From Hyaloperonospora brassicae (Eukaryota > Oomycota > Peronosporomycetes > Peronosporales > Peronosporaceae), in NCBI GenBank assembly GCA_947650285.1, contig CANTFL010000861.1, positions 62,001 through 126,000 of the forward strand: a DNA stretch of 64,000 bases, given 5' to 3'. Positions 24,033-35,500 of this stretch are shown here, piece after piece. The notes below the pieces were generated by a model. It saw only the letters and a program-made list of their open reading frames with translations, was not told the DNA's origin and searched no databases. Within the stretch, counting starts at the first letter, position 1. Each line of letters opens with the position of its first letter. Made by a program: the position numbers and the translations under genes.

Positions 24033-25022
24033 GGGGTTCCCACGACCACGGGTTCGTGTGACCAGGACCGGGCTCGCATGCAATGTGCTCACTGCAAGTG
24101 AGCACATCGGCGCGTGGGCGCTATTTAATAAGTGAGCGAATGTCGGTAGAAAAAAAGCGTTCGGGACCATGCGTGATAGTTGTCTATCAGATGGAAAGAT
24201 TCGTTCGCAATTATGCCAATTCTTGTCCCATGTTGCAAGAATGATGTAGTAAGCACTATATTCTTGTTTTTATACTTAAGTAAAGTATAATATGATTTTG
24301 GGACTTTTGTACATTCGTGGTATGGTAATGACATTTACTCTCACGTTTTACGCATCAGGTCTGTCAACATATGTAGACACATGTGTTTTTCTTCAATGAG
24401 GTGTAAGAGGAACGGGAATAAGAGATACGCAGAGGAATATTGGGGATCCTAGGCATGTGTTTGTCCGGTCGTATCTTTTTCATCTCGGGGTGCACTTTTT
24501 CAATAATTTCGTAAATTGTGTTTTATATATCTGGTGGCTTTTTATGTATATTTTCGGTTCATTTGGCTTTTTTCTCGAATTTGTGGTAAAATTTACAAAA
24601 TTTCATCTGGTGGTAAACTCTAGTATGCCTGCCTGGGCCATTTTTGCCTTTGTTGTAAAGCTCCATACTATTATCAACTGAGTAATAGTCGTGGTGACAA
24701 TTGCAGATGTCAATGTCATGAAACTGTGCACGCCGTTCCACCACCCGCTCGCACCCTACTCTTAAATACTTTGTGGCAATACGTGCTTTTCATTTGCTGT
24801 ACCTCCACAACCTAATCGTTGCTTGCGCAAGAGTGTACAAAGTAGTCGCACAAAGCGACACTAGTAACTCGATCGTCTGCATGCACATTTCGCACTTGTG
24901 TGTTGTCCACTGCTTGAAAGTCGGTCGATCCATCGGTCGGTCAGTCAATTAACAACACCGCGAAGTCAAATATCAACTTACTGCACTGGAAATCGACTTA
25001 CTGCACTTAAGCTCGTACCAGC
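24033..25022. other. Intergenic, upstream of the OSCA-like gene
   Basis: AT-rich from 24130 to 24800 with only short frames. The last 250 bp before 25023 are more balanced in composition. No RNA gene or transposon was recognised. Confidence 0.4.
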
Positions 25023-25415
25023 TCAGTAGACGAGCGTTTCTCCCGTGAGATTGTCGTACACGTGTCCAGAACACACGGGTGGGAGCCGCGAAACCTCATG
25101 TCGCAAAGAGTGCCGACAAGATACAAAGCTGACACGAAAATCGACCACTGACTCAGGTCTCGTTGTTCGCACGTGTAAGTTCTGAGGCGCCTTGAACGAA
25201 AGTAATCGGCAATCGAGTCCTGCGCGATATCGATCAGCTCTCGTGCCGCGTACGAACTGCATAAAATGCGATACGTCTTTCACGAGCTCATGAAACGGAA
25301 AAAGCGCTGCTGCGGCTGCGTCTGTGTCCACCAAACGATAAACAACAACAGCCCTCCAATCCGTTGTCCGAAAGTATCTTGAAAAGATGAGCCCATCGCC
25401 GCGTACCATCGCATC
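25023..25415 (-). CDS. Possible hypothetical protein, divergent from the OSCA-like gene
   Basis: A minus-strand frame, open from above its ATG at 25415, gives about 130 residues ending YDNLTGETLVY. It has no recognised domain. Its start would lie only about 20 bp from the start codon of the OSCA-like gene on the other strand, which is unusually tight, so it may simply be the antisense of that gene's promoter and 5' UTR. No intron or homologue can be cited. Confidence 0.2.
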   Translation of the reverse strand, partial: DAMVRGDGLIFSRYFRTTDWRAVVVYRLVDTDAAAAALFPFHELVKDVSHFMQFVRGTRADRYRAGLDCRLLSFKAPQNLHVRTTRPESVVDFRVSFVSCRHSLRHEVSRLPPVCSGHVYDNLTGETLVY

Positions 25416-25434
25416 AGTTTTTCTTCCCTGATTT

Positions 25435-28221
25435 ATGCCTCCTGAAGCATCAGATCTCCCTCTCCAGAAGAAGACTCTCTCCACACACCAATCGGTCGCT
25501 ACAGAGGCACTGGCACACGTGGCGCCAATGCAGGTGACGACCCAAGCGGCAGCCAATGTGCTGCTGACGAGTGTCACGGTCTACTTCCCGCTCTTCCTCG
25601 TGCTTGTTTTGGTCTATGAGTGGCTCCGGCCTCGCGTGCCGCACGTATACGCACCAGAGAACGTCGCAGACTTTCCCCAGTCCAAGCAGCGCAAGTTCTT
25701 GGGCTGGGTGCCCTTTGTGTGGCGGATCGACGAGTCCCACGTGGCTGAAAAGTGCGGTCTGGACGCGTGGGTCCTGCTGCGCTTCATGCAATTGGGACGA
25801 AAGGTGGCGCTGCTGTGTGTTTTGTGCTCCCTCGCCCTTTTTCCCATGTACTTCTTCACAGCAGCAGTGCTTGAAGCACAGGAAGAAGAGAAGCACCACC
25901 ACGACCACCGACTGAGTCACCTCCTGCCTGCACATAACGGCGAGTCAAATGCTTCAGTTGCAGCGATCACGTCCCTGATGATGCTCATGCTTGATGCACA
26001 ACTGGAGGTCGGCAGCAATGCATCAAAAGATGTGTTGGCCGACGGCAAGTTGAAACTGGATGTGGTGGACCGACTCACGATTGCCAATGTTGGCAAAGAT
26101 GACTGGAGACTCTACTTTACAGTCCTTGTTGCCTACATTATCAGCTGCTACGTCATGCGACTGCTGCTGAACGAGTACACGGTATACCGCAAACGTCGCC
26201 ACGAGTTCCTCACGCGCAAGCATCCACAGCAGTATAGCGTCGTGATCTCGGACCTCCCTCAGGCACAACGTCGTCCCCAGACGTTACAGGCGTATTTGAA
26301 TTTCCTGTTTCCCGATTCCGTTCACTCAGTGTACATTGGTGTCGAGTGTGCAGCACTCGAGAAAGTGCTTGAAAAGCGCCGGACGATCGTGTACCACCTG
26401 TATGCTGCGAATGTCCAACTAGCGAAGGCGAAATCCAAGGCAAGTGACCATGATGTGATCCAGCGACCGAAAAACTACATTGGCCGTCGCTTCTTTGGAC
26501 TCTGTGGTGGTGGCAAGAAAGTTGATGCTGTCGATTACTACACGGAGGAACTGCAGAAAGTGGAGGCTGAGATGGTTCGTGTTCGAGACGACATCCTTCG
26601 CTCTCAGTCGGCAGAAAAAGCCCAAGATGTCACTAGTGGAAAGTCATACGGCTCCATGAGCGCAGCAGCGTCACGCGGATTTTCTTCTCTGTCCGAACTG
26701 ACCGAAAAGCTTCGTGCAACAAAGAGTTCGGTGTGGAGAGATGAAACGTTGCCATTGCTGCATGTCAGCATGCCGGTGCCCAAGCGTCCAAATGTGATGC
26801 GCAGCAGTGCATTTGTAAGTTTTCGGAACATTCGATCTGCGCAAGCGGCGCAGCAACTTCTCCAGGTGGAGAACCCTCGTTGCATGGTTGTTCTTCCTGC
26901 CCCTAACATTTGTGACGTTCAGTGGGAAAACTTTGGTCTGCCGCACAAGCTCAAAGCAAGGTGGAAACTTGTCTCCATGGGCGTCTCGCTCTGGATTGGG
27001 TTGTTCTGGACAGTGCCAACGGCTTTCGTCGCATCGATGGCTAGCGTTGACGAGCTTCGCCACCTATTCCCATGGCTCGGTGGCTTTATGGAGAAAAGCC
27101 CGTGGCTTCTCATTGCTTTGCAGCAAACTGCACCGCTGGTGTATTCAGCAATGAATGGTCTCGCAAACGTGATTTTTCGGCTATTGTCTACGCAGGAAGG
27201 TTACTTGTCGATCTCGGAAGTGGAAGCTAGTCGCTTTACGAAACTGTGCTTCTTCCAAGCTTTCCAAATGTTCTTCGTGTCGGCGCTCGCAGGATCCATC
27301 ATCACGGAATTTATGTTGTTCTTGGATCAGCCGCGTGCGCTGTTTTTCTTCTTGGGCAACACGATTGCGAACCAGTCCATGATGTTCATCACCTTCATCA
27401 TCACGCAATTGTGCGTCAACACGCCCCTTTTCCTGCTGCGCGTGTCACCCTTGGCAATCTCTGCGGCACACCGTGTCTTGGCTCCCTTGCATGCCAAGTT
27501 ACCTCAACCCCAAGAATGGATGGGCCTATGCCCGATCAATTTTCGTACCGACCTCGATGTGCCGATGAATCTGGCCCAGCAATACCTCGTGTTCTTGTTT
27601 GTCGTGGTGTTTGCCCCCATCGCACCACTCGTGGGCTACTTTGGCGCAATGTTCTTCGTGGTGTCCGAGCTTTCATACAGGCGGTGTTTGTTTTTCGTCA
27701 ACAGCTCGCGCTGGGCAGCAAATAATTTGATGGGTGTGTATTGGCCACCGCTCTACTCATTTGTCATCGGTGCGCTCATCATCGGTCAATGTACGCTGAT
27801 TGGACTGCTGTCCTTGAAGTCGGGTGGATATGGACCGATCGGGCTGACCACCATGCTTCCTTTCATCACGCTTGCCTTCCATTGGTATGCAGTCGACCTG
27901 TCTCGTTTGAATCGAGCTGCCGAAAGTCTGCCGCTTGACCAGTGCTGCGACATCGATGAGGAGCGGAAGGATGATCCCTTGGATTTTCTGGATGATATCT
28001 ACCGCCAGCCAGCCATGGTCGAAGCTTTTCGTCCGGCTTCGGTCCAGAGCTACGAATTTAAGAGTGGCACGAGTGCTGCTGTTGATGCCATATACGTGCA
28101 GGCGGATACCGTGGAACCTCAAGTGGAACCGCTGGAGAAGCCTGTCAAGCCTCTTCGTCAGCAAGCCCGCTTAGCTGAGCTCAACAACGACAAGAAAGAC
28201 GAGAACAACAGGTCTGAATGA
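25435..28221 (+). CDS. CSC1/OSCA-like calcium-permeable channel (DUF221 family)
   Basis: A single 928-codon exon from ATG 25435 to TGA 28219-28221. The architecture is that of the TMEM63/OSCA/CSC1 family of osmo- and mechanosensitive cation channels of plasma or endomembranes. The N-terminal RSN1-type module has membrane segments at about 41-61, 121-143 and 224-245. A cytosolic domain (about 246-505) follows, ending in the family block DVQWENFGLPHKLKARW. The 7-TM channel domain (about 510-830) contains FWTVPTAFVASM and repeated hydrophobic segments. The tail is hydrophilic and acidic-basic. Between TM2 and TM3 is a long loop with a His run (EEKHHHDHR) and potential N-glycosylation sites (NASV, NASK). 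Complete and unbroken, in contrast to the flanking transposons. Transport activity is inferred from the family only. Confidence 0.85.
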   Translation: MPPEASDLPLQKKTLSTHQSVATEALAHVAPMQVTTQAAANVLLTSVTVYFPLFLVLVLVYEWLRPRVPHVYAPENVADFPQSKQRKFLGWVPFVWRIDESHVAEKCGLDAWVLLRFMQLGRKVALLCVLCSLALFPMYFFTAAVLEAQEEEKHHHDHRLSHLLPAHNGESNASVAAITSLMMLMLDAQLEVGSNASKDVLADGKLKLDVVDRLTIANVGKDDWRLYFTVLVAYIISCYVMRLLLNEYTVYRKRRHEFLTRKHPQQYSVVISDLPQAQRRPQTLQAYLNFLFPDSVHSVYIGVECAALEKVLEKRRTIVYHLYAANVQLAKAKSKASDHDVIQRPKNYIGRRFFGLCGGGKKVDAVDYYTEELQKVEAEMVRVRDDILRSQSAEKAQDVTSGKSYGSMSAAASRGFSSLSELTEKLRATKSSVWRDETLPLLHVSMPVPKRPNVMRSSAFVSFRNIRSAQAAQQLLQVENPRCMVVLPAPNICDVQWENFGLPHKLKARWKLVSMGVSLWIGLFWTVPTAFVASMASVDELRHLFPWLGGFMEKSPWLLIALQQTAPLVYSAMNGLANVIFRLLSTQEGYLSISEVEASRFTKLCFFQAFQMFFVSALAGSIITEFMLFLDQPRALFFFLGNTIANQSMMFITFIITQLCVNTPLFLLRVSPLAISAAHRVLAPLHAKLPQPQEWMGLCPINFRTDLDVPMNLAQQYLVFLFVVVFAPIAPLVGYFGAMFFVVSELSYRRCLFFVNSSRWAANNLMGVYWPPLYSFVIGALIIGQCTLIGLLSLKSGGYGPIGLTTMLPFITLAFHWYAVDLSRLNRAAESLPLDQCCDIDEERKDDPLDFLDDIYRQPAMVEAFRPASVQSYEFKSGTSAAVDAIYVQADTVEPQVEPLEKPVKPLRQQARLAELNNDKKDENNRSE

Positions 28222-28941
28222 GCAAGGCGACGATTATCGCTACTTGTCGTTGGTGGATGGGACAGCTCATGTGTCGACTTCATTCGGGGCGTTCTTGTAT
28301 TCGGATGACGCTAACTGAATTCCGTTTTGGTATCGAAACCACCAATAAGCCTTTGTCGACTATGACGCTATGTTTCTTGCTGCGCATCGGGTAGTGTGAG
28401 TCGCACCAGTCGCTCACACGAGCCGTCCAACACTATACAAGGCGTCAAAAGCACGAAAGAAAGCCATACGCAAGCCGCGTGGTCACCAGGAGGTTCGCGA
28501 CTGCCTCCGTTATCCAGTCCAAAGCACCTGAACCACACTCCTTGCGCGTCATCGTCACCCACACAAGCTGCAACGCCATTAACCCGCAGATGAAAACGAC
28601 CAGTTCATTCATTTCTTCCTTCCACTCCTTCTCTTCCAATTCATTGGTCAAGAAGCTCAACAGCGCCTAGCGACTCCACTCTCCCTTGTCCTCCTCGACC
28701 GTCCCGTCACAACGCGCTCGTTTCGGCTCCTCCCAACTCCTCCGTGTCTTTTTTTCACTGACGCTGCTCTATTGAAAGTCTGCTGCGTCATAAATACCAG
28801 GCAGCATCGTGTTCACCTTCTCTGCAATGGCCATTACAATACCGCTACGCATTCACACAAAAGAGCAGCACACTGTCAGACCCCTCTCTCAAGCAATAAG
28901 ACACTGCAAGAGACGCGGACAAGCAACAAGTGTCATCCACC
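28222..28941. other. Intergenic between convergent genes
   Basis: Holds the 3' ends of the OSCA-like gene (+) and the BAF-like gene (-). Only short, unconvincing frames are present. Confidence 0.5.
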
Positions 28942-29362
28942 TCACCTTCGGTAGGCCGTGATGCCCTTCGACTTGAGCCAGAACCAGAAGGCGTCGCAAT
29001 GGGCTGCACAGTCAATCACTCCGTCGTCATTGTCGTCCGAGTTCTCCTGTCGATACCACACCGACAATCGACATTAGCACACAGTAGCAGCAGTAGCAAT
29101 AGCCCTCGTTGCCCCGCGTCAGTGCCTCGTCTCTCCCTCGTTCGAGTGACGTCCGTACCTTGAGCATGAGGAACTTGCCAATGAGCTGAAACGTGTTCGC
29201 CACAGCCTCGTCGCCGTCTCCCGCGGCGTCGCTGAGCTTCGTAACGGCTGCCTTTCCAATGCCTGGCACCTCAGTGAGGTCGCCCGTGAGGGGCGCGCGC
29301 AGAAAGTCGGCGAGCGTGTCCTCCGCCACGCGTGACTTTTGGGGGTCGTAGCCGTCAGCCAT
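28942..29362 (-). CDS. BAF-like (barrier-to-autointegration factor fold) protein, two exons
   Basis: Spliced model: exon 1 29159-29362, intron 29047-29158 (112 bp, AAG|GTACGG to GACAG), exon 2 28942-29046, both in phase 0, giving 102 aa. The protein follows the order of metazoan BAF (about 89 aa): DFLRAPLTGDLTEVPGIGK with the helix-hairpin-helix PGIG turn, then TFQLIGKFLMLK, an acidic ENSDDNDDG stretch, a CDAFWFWLKSKGI helix and a short basic end. BAF proteins bind double-stranded DNA without sequence preference and bridge chromatin; in animals they also affect retroviral integration. The continuation of the family motif across the proposed splice site is the main support. The exon 1 frame without splicing reads into unrelated sequence. 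The assignment is by eye; a related SAM/HhH domain protein is the alternative. Confidence 0.7.
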
Positions 29363-32300
29363 TGGATGAGCTCGTGTAGTGCCTGTCGTTGATAGGGAGA
29401 GAGGGCACGACAAGTGACCGTCGGGTTTGTGGAGCACCGCGATGAGATTTCGCTTAAGTACGGACACGAAGGAGCCGATCGTAGCGCGTCGAATGCAGTC
29501 CCACTTTTTTGACGCCACTCAGTGTCCGGACAGCTTAAGTCAGGTTTTAGCTGGTTGTTGCAGTTGTATCTGGCGAAACCTGTCTTAGAGCATGACCACG
29601 CTGCTTCCATCCGAGCGTTTGGCCCTGCAAAGCCGACTATACAGTATATGCATGTTAGACTTGAGGCTGGAAAGCCAGCTCAAAGAAAATGCAAGCGACG
29701 CGGAGGCAAGATCAGAGGATACAGCCATCAGCGTAAACGATGTATCACGCGCTCGCACTACTCGTACCACTTTTTACTTCATATGTGTGATAGGTACTCA
29801 CTGCCACAACAGAATTTGGTGCAACTGCGCTCCTGTGCTGAAATACTAGCGAGCTCTTTCCATACTAAAACGAAGAGCGCGTACAACATTGGCGGCTTGT
29901 TTGCTGCGATCCTGTGTTTCGATAGAGTCCATATTGCAGGCGAAGTCTATGACGCTCGTCCTTATCCCATCATCTTTCGATCAAATGTGCGTAACACCTG
30001 GACTAAAGAATTGACATGTGGCCAGGTGACGAGCGATTTTTGCGCTCTTATGCAATTGTCGACGCGCGTAATATATCAGCACTTGATCTCGTAACGCTGC
30101 CCCATTCATACACACTCGCTTCTTTGCGATGAAGAACTTGTGGCATTGTCGTTCAATCAGCAACGTGAACAGAACAGCTGATGCCAAGCGGTAGTCAGGT
30201 AGCTTGTACACCGCAAGCTCGGATTGCGCTTGGAGCACTTCTGCACACTAGTTTATGGCGCGTCTACAACACATCTGACGATGTCGAGGCCAGCAATGTA
30301 TGCAACGTCGCAAATCAAGGACACTTCGATGATAATGGCACGCATAACGAAAGCATAAAAGGCAACACTTTGCTGCTAACCCCAGATCCCATTGTGCGAG
30401 TGGTTCCACCAAGCGTTGGTGCGCGCATGTTTACCAGCTTGTAGAAGCGCGTTCAAAAAGCACGTAGAAGCTCTGGATTTAATCGTATTGTTGACGGAGA
30501 GAAAGGGCACAAGCACGGAGTCCAGAGTCGATATTTTGCATTTCTTCGCTCAATCCGGAAGATACAAGGGTGCTTTCTTCTTTCAGTTCATCTAGCCTCT
30601 CCAACTTGCATTTTGTAGTGACTGATGCGTGTGTATATTGAGTCGAGAGATCTTTGCCCTGTGCACTGCAAACGATCCGGAAAAAAGCTTAAAAAAGCAC
30701 GATCTGGCACATTTCCGCCGGACTGCACCGTACTGTTAGACAGCTATAACGTAGTAACAACTGTTGAAAATAATCGAGTACATGATCAAGTCGACTGCGC
30801 AATCGGCTGGTTACGGACCTATTGAGTTGCCGTGAGTTACGGTTTGACTGAGTGGACCCATCTGCACCAACGGTATAGTCAGGGTCTTGGTCATAGCTGG
30901 TCGATACAATTACGCTGTAGGATATTGATTGTTATACGCTTAGCATCTTGTTCCACCAAAATAGACCTCTCTTGGTATTGGTAGAGTGCGAAAAAGGCTA
31001 ACGCACATGTGATCGATAAGCGAAGTTACAGCCCAGAGATCGGAAACGTGTGGCTGCGATCAACGTTTTTGAAGTATTCTGGTGATGTCCAGCGGTCCTA
31101 CCAAGCTCAAGATGACCTCAGTATGACATACTCATCATGTCGATTCGCCATTAAGTCCGTTCCACGCCATTGCAGAGTGTGTCTCCACTGAGCTGAAAGG
31201 CACTAGATTGGTGGGCTCCGCCTTGGTGCATGCAACCTTTGTCGACGTATAACTTATACTCCACGAGCTACCACCAGCGTGATACCACGGCTTCGGATTT
31301 AGCCTAGACACCAGACTGAAGGTTGTCAAGTCGTCAAAGTCGGTACAAGTGAAGCCGTCATGACCAAAGATACGCTGACGATATTTGATCGCTATGGAAG
31401 CGTATGACACCTATTTTCGTTTTGCTCGCCTCACCATAATTCCGACCTTCCTAGATAGTCAGCAAGTTTGAGGAAACGCTTCATCAGCGTGACGCGAGTG
31501 AGTGACGCTTTGCAGCACTATCATTTAAGCTTAATTAAGGTGTAAAAGATACATACGAAGCGCTCGTATGAGATCTGAGATAGCGCGCATAGGAGCAAAT
31601 TACTCTATCTACCGTTCCCTAATGTGCAGCCGCTCGTGTTTGTACCTGCGCGCACTAAGCTCCATATTGTTGTCGGCTACAAAGTCAGTTCCACCAATCG
31701 AGCACAAACACTCTCTTGCTCAAGAAGGAATCGTATCTCTTATTCATCTCCATCACACACCATCTCTCACATTATTCTACCCTTCTTTTCGCTCTATCGA
31801 TCTGTCTCCCTCATCACACTTCTTCAAGCCCACATATGCCTCTCAAGCGGTGCTCGAAGCAACGTCTCTTGAGACCAAGCAAGCATTCACCTGCCCATAT
31901 TTGTACGCATACAGTTTCAATTTGCCGATCTCATATGTTGCCATGTCGCGGCTGAAAGGAGTGGACACACGCACGCGCACTAACCAGGCTGTCTTCCCTA
32001 TCGGACGCTTCGATTACATGTAATGATGCACACGTCAGAGCCTAAAGACGCTTGTATTGGTTAATGAGACAAAGGACAACAGCTTAGGTAGGAAGATCAG
32101 AGCAGCAGTATTTCCTTGATGATAAAAAACGGAGTCTTTGTTTGTTTGGCCGTATACGTCTTGCGTCCGATTCCAATCTAGTATTCATAGGGACAGACAA
32201 CCCATGCTCGATACATACGACATATTCCTCTACACACAACACCAAGGTAGACGTGCAGTTGCGACACAATCACATCACGGGGTACCAGATCGAACTACAC

Positions 32301-32563
32301 TTCAACTTTCCGTGGCAGTCAGAAGGAAAGGATGATACCGTTTCGTCGAGCATGAGCGAAACAGTAAACGTTTCCGCAGTTATGACACAAGTCAAAGGAA
32401 CTGCAACTAGGTATCGAGCATGCGATTTGTAGGTCAAGCCATCTATAGGTTTGGTCAAACACAAGTCAACCGAATTGATATCGACGCATTCCTTTGCCGT
32501 ACACATACATATGATCACTTGATTATGTATTTACGCTTCACGAAAAGTATTTTTCTTACATTG
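29363..32563. other. 3.2-kb region without a convincing gene
   Basis: Upstream of the BAF-like gene and downstream of the CHD gene. Frames are short and unrelated to any family recognised. A 91-codon minus-strand frame at 31135-31410 has protein-like composition (PWYHAGGSSW) but no start context or domain. Confidence 0.45.
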
Positions 32564-35500
32564 CTAGTTGGAGTCGTCAGAGGAGTCAATCACAATTACA
32601 TCCCACGAGTGCGCAGCTCCGTAACTAACCTCACTTTTTGTGTGTGGTGTTGGCATTGCCTCTTTTACATTCGCCACGGCGACAGCAGCAGCCAAAGAAT
32701 CTTGCCCCAAACTGTTTCGCAGTGAGGGCAGCGGCTGCACACACTTTGTTCCTTGTTCTCCGTCGCAGCTGTCAACGTCTTCGCCCAGATGAGTCTTGCT
32801 AAAACCAGACGGAGGCTGTGCTCCCTCCTCTTTCTCACTGCCACTCCCAGTTGCATTTGTGCTTCCATCCCCGTCTTGAACACACGTCGTTTTGCTGTTG
32901 TCTCCACTACATTCTAAACGCTTTTTCGCTGCCGCTATTTCGTCGCGCTTGGTCTCCGCAGCCCAAATTGTTCGAATGCGCACCGATTCATAAGGATCTT
33001 CTTGTCGCATCAACTCTCCTTCCTCTGCCGCCGCCGACGGTATTTGATCCTCGTTATTTTGAATCGCATGTTTCTCAAGCGGATCATCTTCGACGCGTCG
33101 TGACAACCGCTTCTCTCGAGCTGCATTACTGTCAATGTGCTGCCGCAAACGAACGACTGAAACGAAGTACGGGTCTTCTTCACGCATTCCACAGATATCT
33201 CGAACTCGACGCCGAGTTTCGGCTTCCAGGTCTGCCTTTGTCGGAGCGACATATTTCTCAACCGACGCCCGGTTGCCCGGTTGAACGTATCGATCATCGG
33301 AGTAAAACGACTGAGCCTTAACAATTAAGTTCCGACAAGCAAGAGCAAGGACCGTGACGTAGTTTTCCACCCAGCTGGAGGAAGGAAACGCGCTGGTTGT
33401 ATTCGCAGAGCTGAACAGCGGCAACTTCCACACCGAAGCAAGGTGTTCGTCTAGACCATAGCATTCCACACCTTGCAAAAGCAAAATATCGTGTCGTGGA
33501 CAGCTCCACCAGACAGGATAATCAGTCGATGCTGACTGAGCTCGAACGACTCGACTGACTACCTCGACTAGTTGAGCTGGGGGTAGCACAAGTATTTGCG
33601 TGCGCAGCAGACGAAATAGATCCACTCGATGGAGCAATCGTCGGCACTGTGTGGCGGTAAGTAGCCAAAAGCCTCGTTTGCCACCCAAGATCGAATTCTC
33701 TTGACTGAGAGTCATATTGTTCGCTTCACCAGTATCTTCGCGCAATCGGTGGTAACACACACGCTCCAGATCCAGCGCTTCTGCGAGTAGCTCTTCTAAT
33801 GGGGAGTGTGCAACACCAAGCTGGCAATCCTGCAAAAAGTAGCGCCATTTCTCGTGGCGCTCACGGTCATCTCGACAAGTGCCCACATCAGGGATCCCGT
33901 ACGAGAATATAAGCTTGGCAAACCGGTTGTGACGTGAGTCATGGAACGAAGCACTAGGGTATCGAGACGTCAGCTGAGCACGCTGAATCTCGTATTGACG
34001 CTTTCGTTGTAGTTGTAGTTGCAGCTGCTCATGCGGGATCGGCTGCATCTGAGGCTGCCTCGTGAAAGCTACATTCAAGGGAGCAGCGATTGATGGTGCC
34101 GATGGCACTACTGGCTGCGCTATTCTCACAACAGTCCACGCGTGGAGCAGTACCTTTACTCGCCGATTAAGGCTCGCCACAGAAGGCCACTCAGTCAGCG
34201 GGTGCCGTTTAGCACGGTCTCCGAATAGAGGCGACTCCTTTACCATTCGAAGAGGAAGAGCTCGACCCTTTATCCATCCCTCGCGATGGACATACATCAT
34301 CAGCAAAACGTCATCTACACGCGGAATCCACCAAGGTGCTACCGGCTCAGAAGAGTTGACGGGTAGCAGTGTTTGTAAAATTCGCATCGCCTGATTGCGC
34401 TCCGGCGTCACTATTGCAGCAGCTGGGCATCGCTGCTGCACCGTTGGTATCGCTGCTGCTGATGTTGTACTCGAGCCGATCGCATTGGAATGCGCGGGTG
34501 GATCAAGATTCTCGTTCTTGACGCTTTCGGGTAATGTGATCTGTCCGTTCGCACCACTGTCAGTCGTGTCGCCACTACTCTGGGCGCTTGGAGTCTGTGA
34601 CTTCGCTACCGTGCTAATATCTTCGTTGTTGGTTGCATTCGAAACTTTCGTCGTCGCCGTGTCTATATAGACTGTTGAAGTGGCCTCCTCGACGGTAAGC
34701 GAACTCGCAGAAACATCCTTGGGTTCACATTTCTCTAATGATGTATTCTCTGAAGATGCTTGCACAAAGTGCTCTGCTGCAGAGCAGTTCCCGGTCGGAT
34801 CAGCTTCTACGTCACTTTTGGCAAAAGCGGCGGGTAACACTCTTCGTTGATTGTGGGACGCCGACTGCGGTTCATCGCCCATTGAAACGTCTTCGTTCTT
34901 GCTTACGCACTCACTGCCACCACTTCTTGCTGACAAGGACTCTGCAGATGGATGGTCCACAGCAGGATCGGCAGGTTTATCAAGGACAGGTTCTAATTTC
35001 TCATCCTTGTCAACAGGACTTGTATCGCCATTTTCAGGAACAATGCCCGACTCGATCATCCGATGAACAGCAGCTTTGTCTCTCATGCATTGAAAATCCG
35101 TGATCAAAGCAATGAGCGGTCCTGGCGGCACCAGCCTCACGCCCACGAAATCGTTTAACTTGTACATAGTGTCAATTTGCTGTAGCTTCGTACGGCTCCC
35201 ACGAGCCGCCCGACTCTTGAAATCTGTGATCCACATGCGTGGCGGAATGGCGACAGCGAGCGGATTCATTATCCTCATATCCTTCAGCATTGCAGGGATG
35301 AACCGATATCGACAACATGTGCTGCCCACTTCACAAGTATATCTCTCGATTGGAGATGCATTCCCCATCTGCAGAGGCGGGGGCGTGGTCGAGACGATAT
35401 ACACTCGGCTTGACTCCAGATCCAACCCGATGCGCGGGAAAGTTGTCATTGCCGTAGTAATTCGCACCAAGCTGCAGACGTACTCTTGAACACACTTACT

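Noticed and set aside
31135..31410. Minus-strand 91-codon frame with protein-like composition
   Set aside because: No recognisable domain, signal peptide, RXLR motif or splice partners could be found.
25023..32563. Search for secreted effector genes (signal peptide plus RXLR or Crinkler motifs)
   Set aside because: No frame in the gene-poor stretches combined a signal peptide with RXLR-EER or LFLAK motifs.
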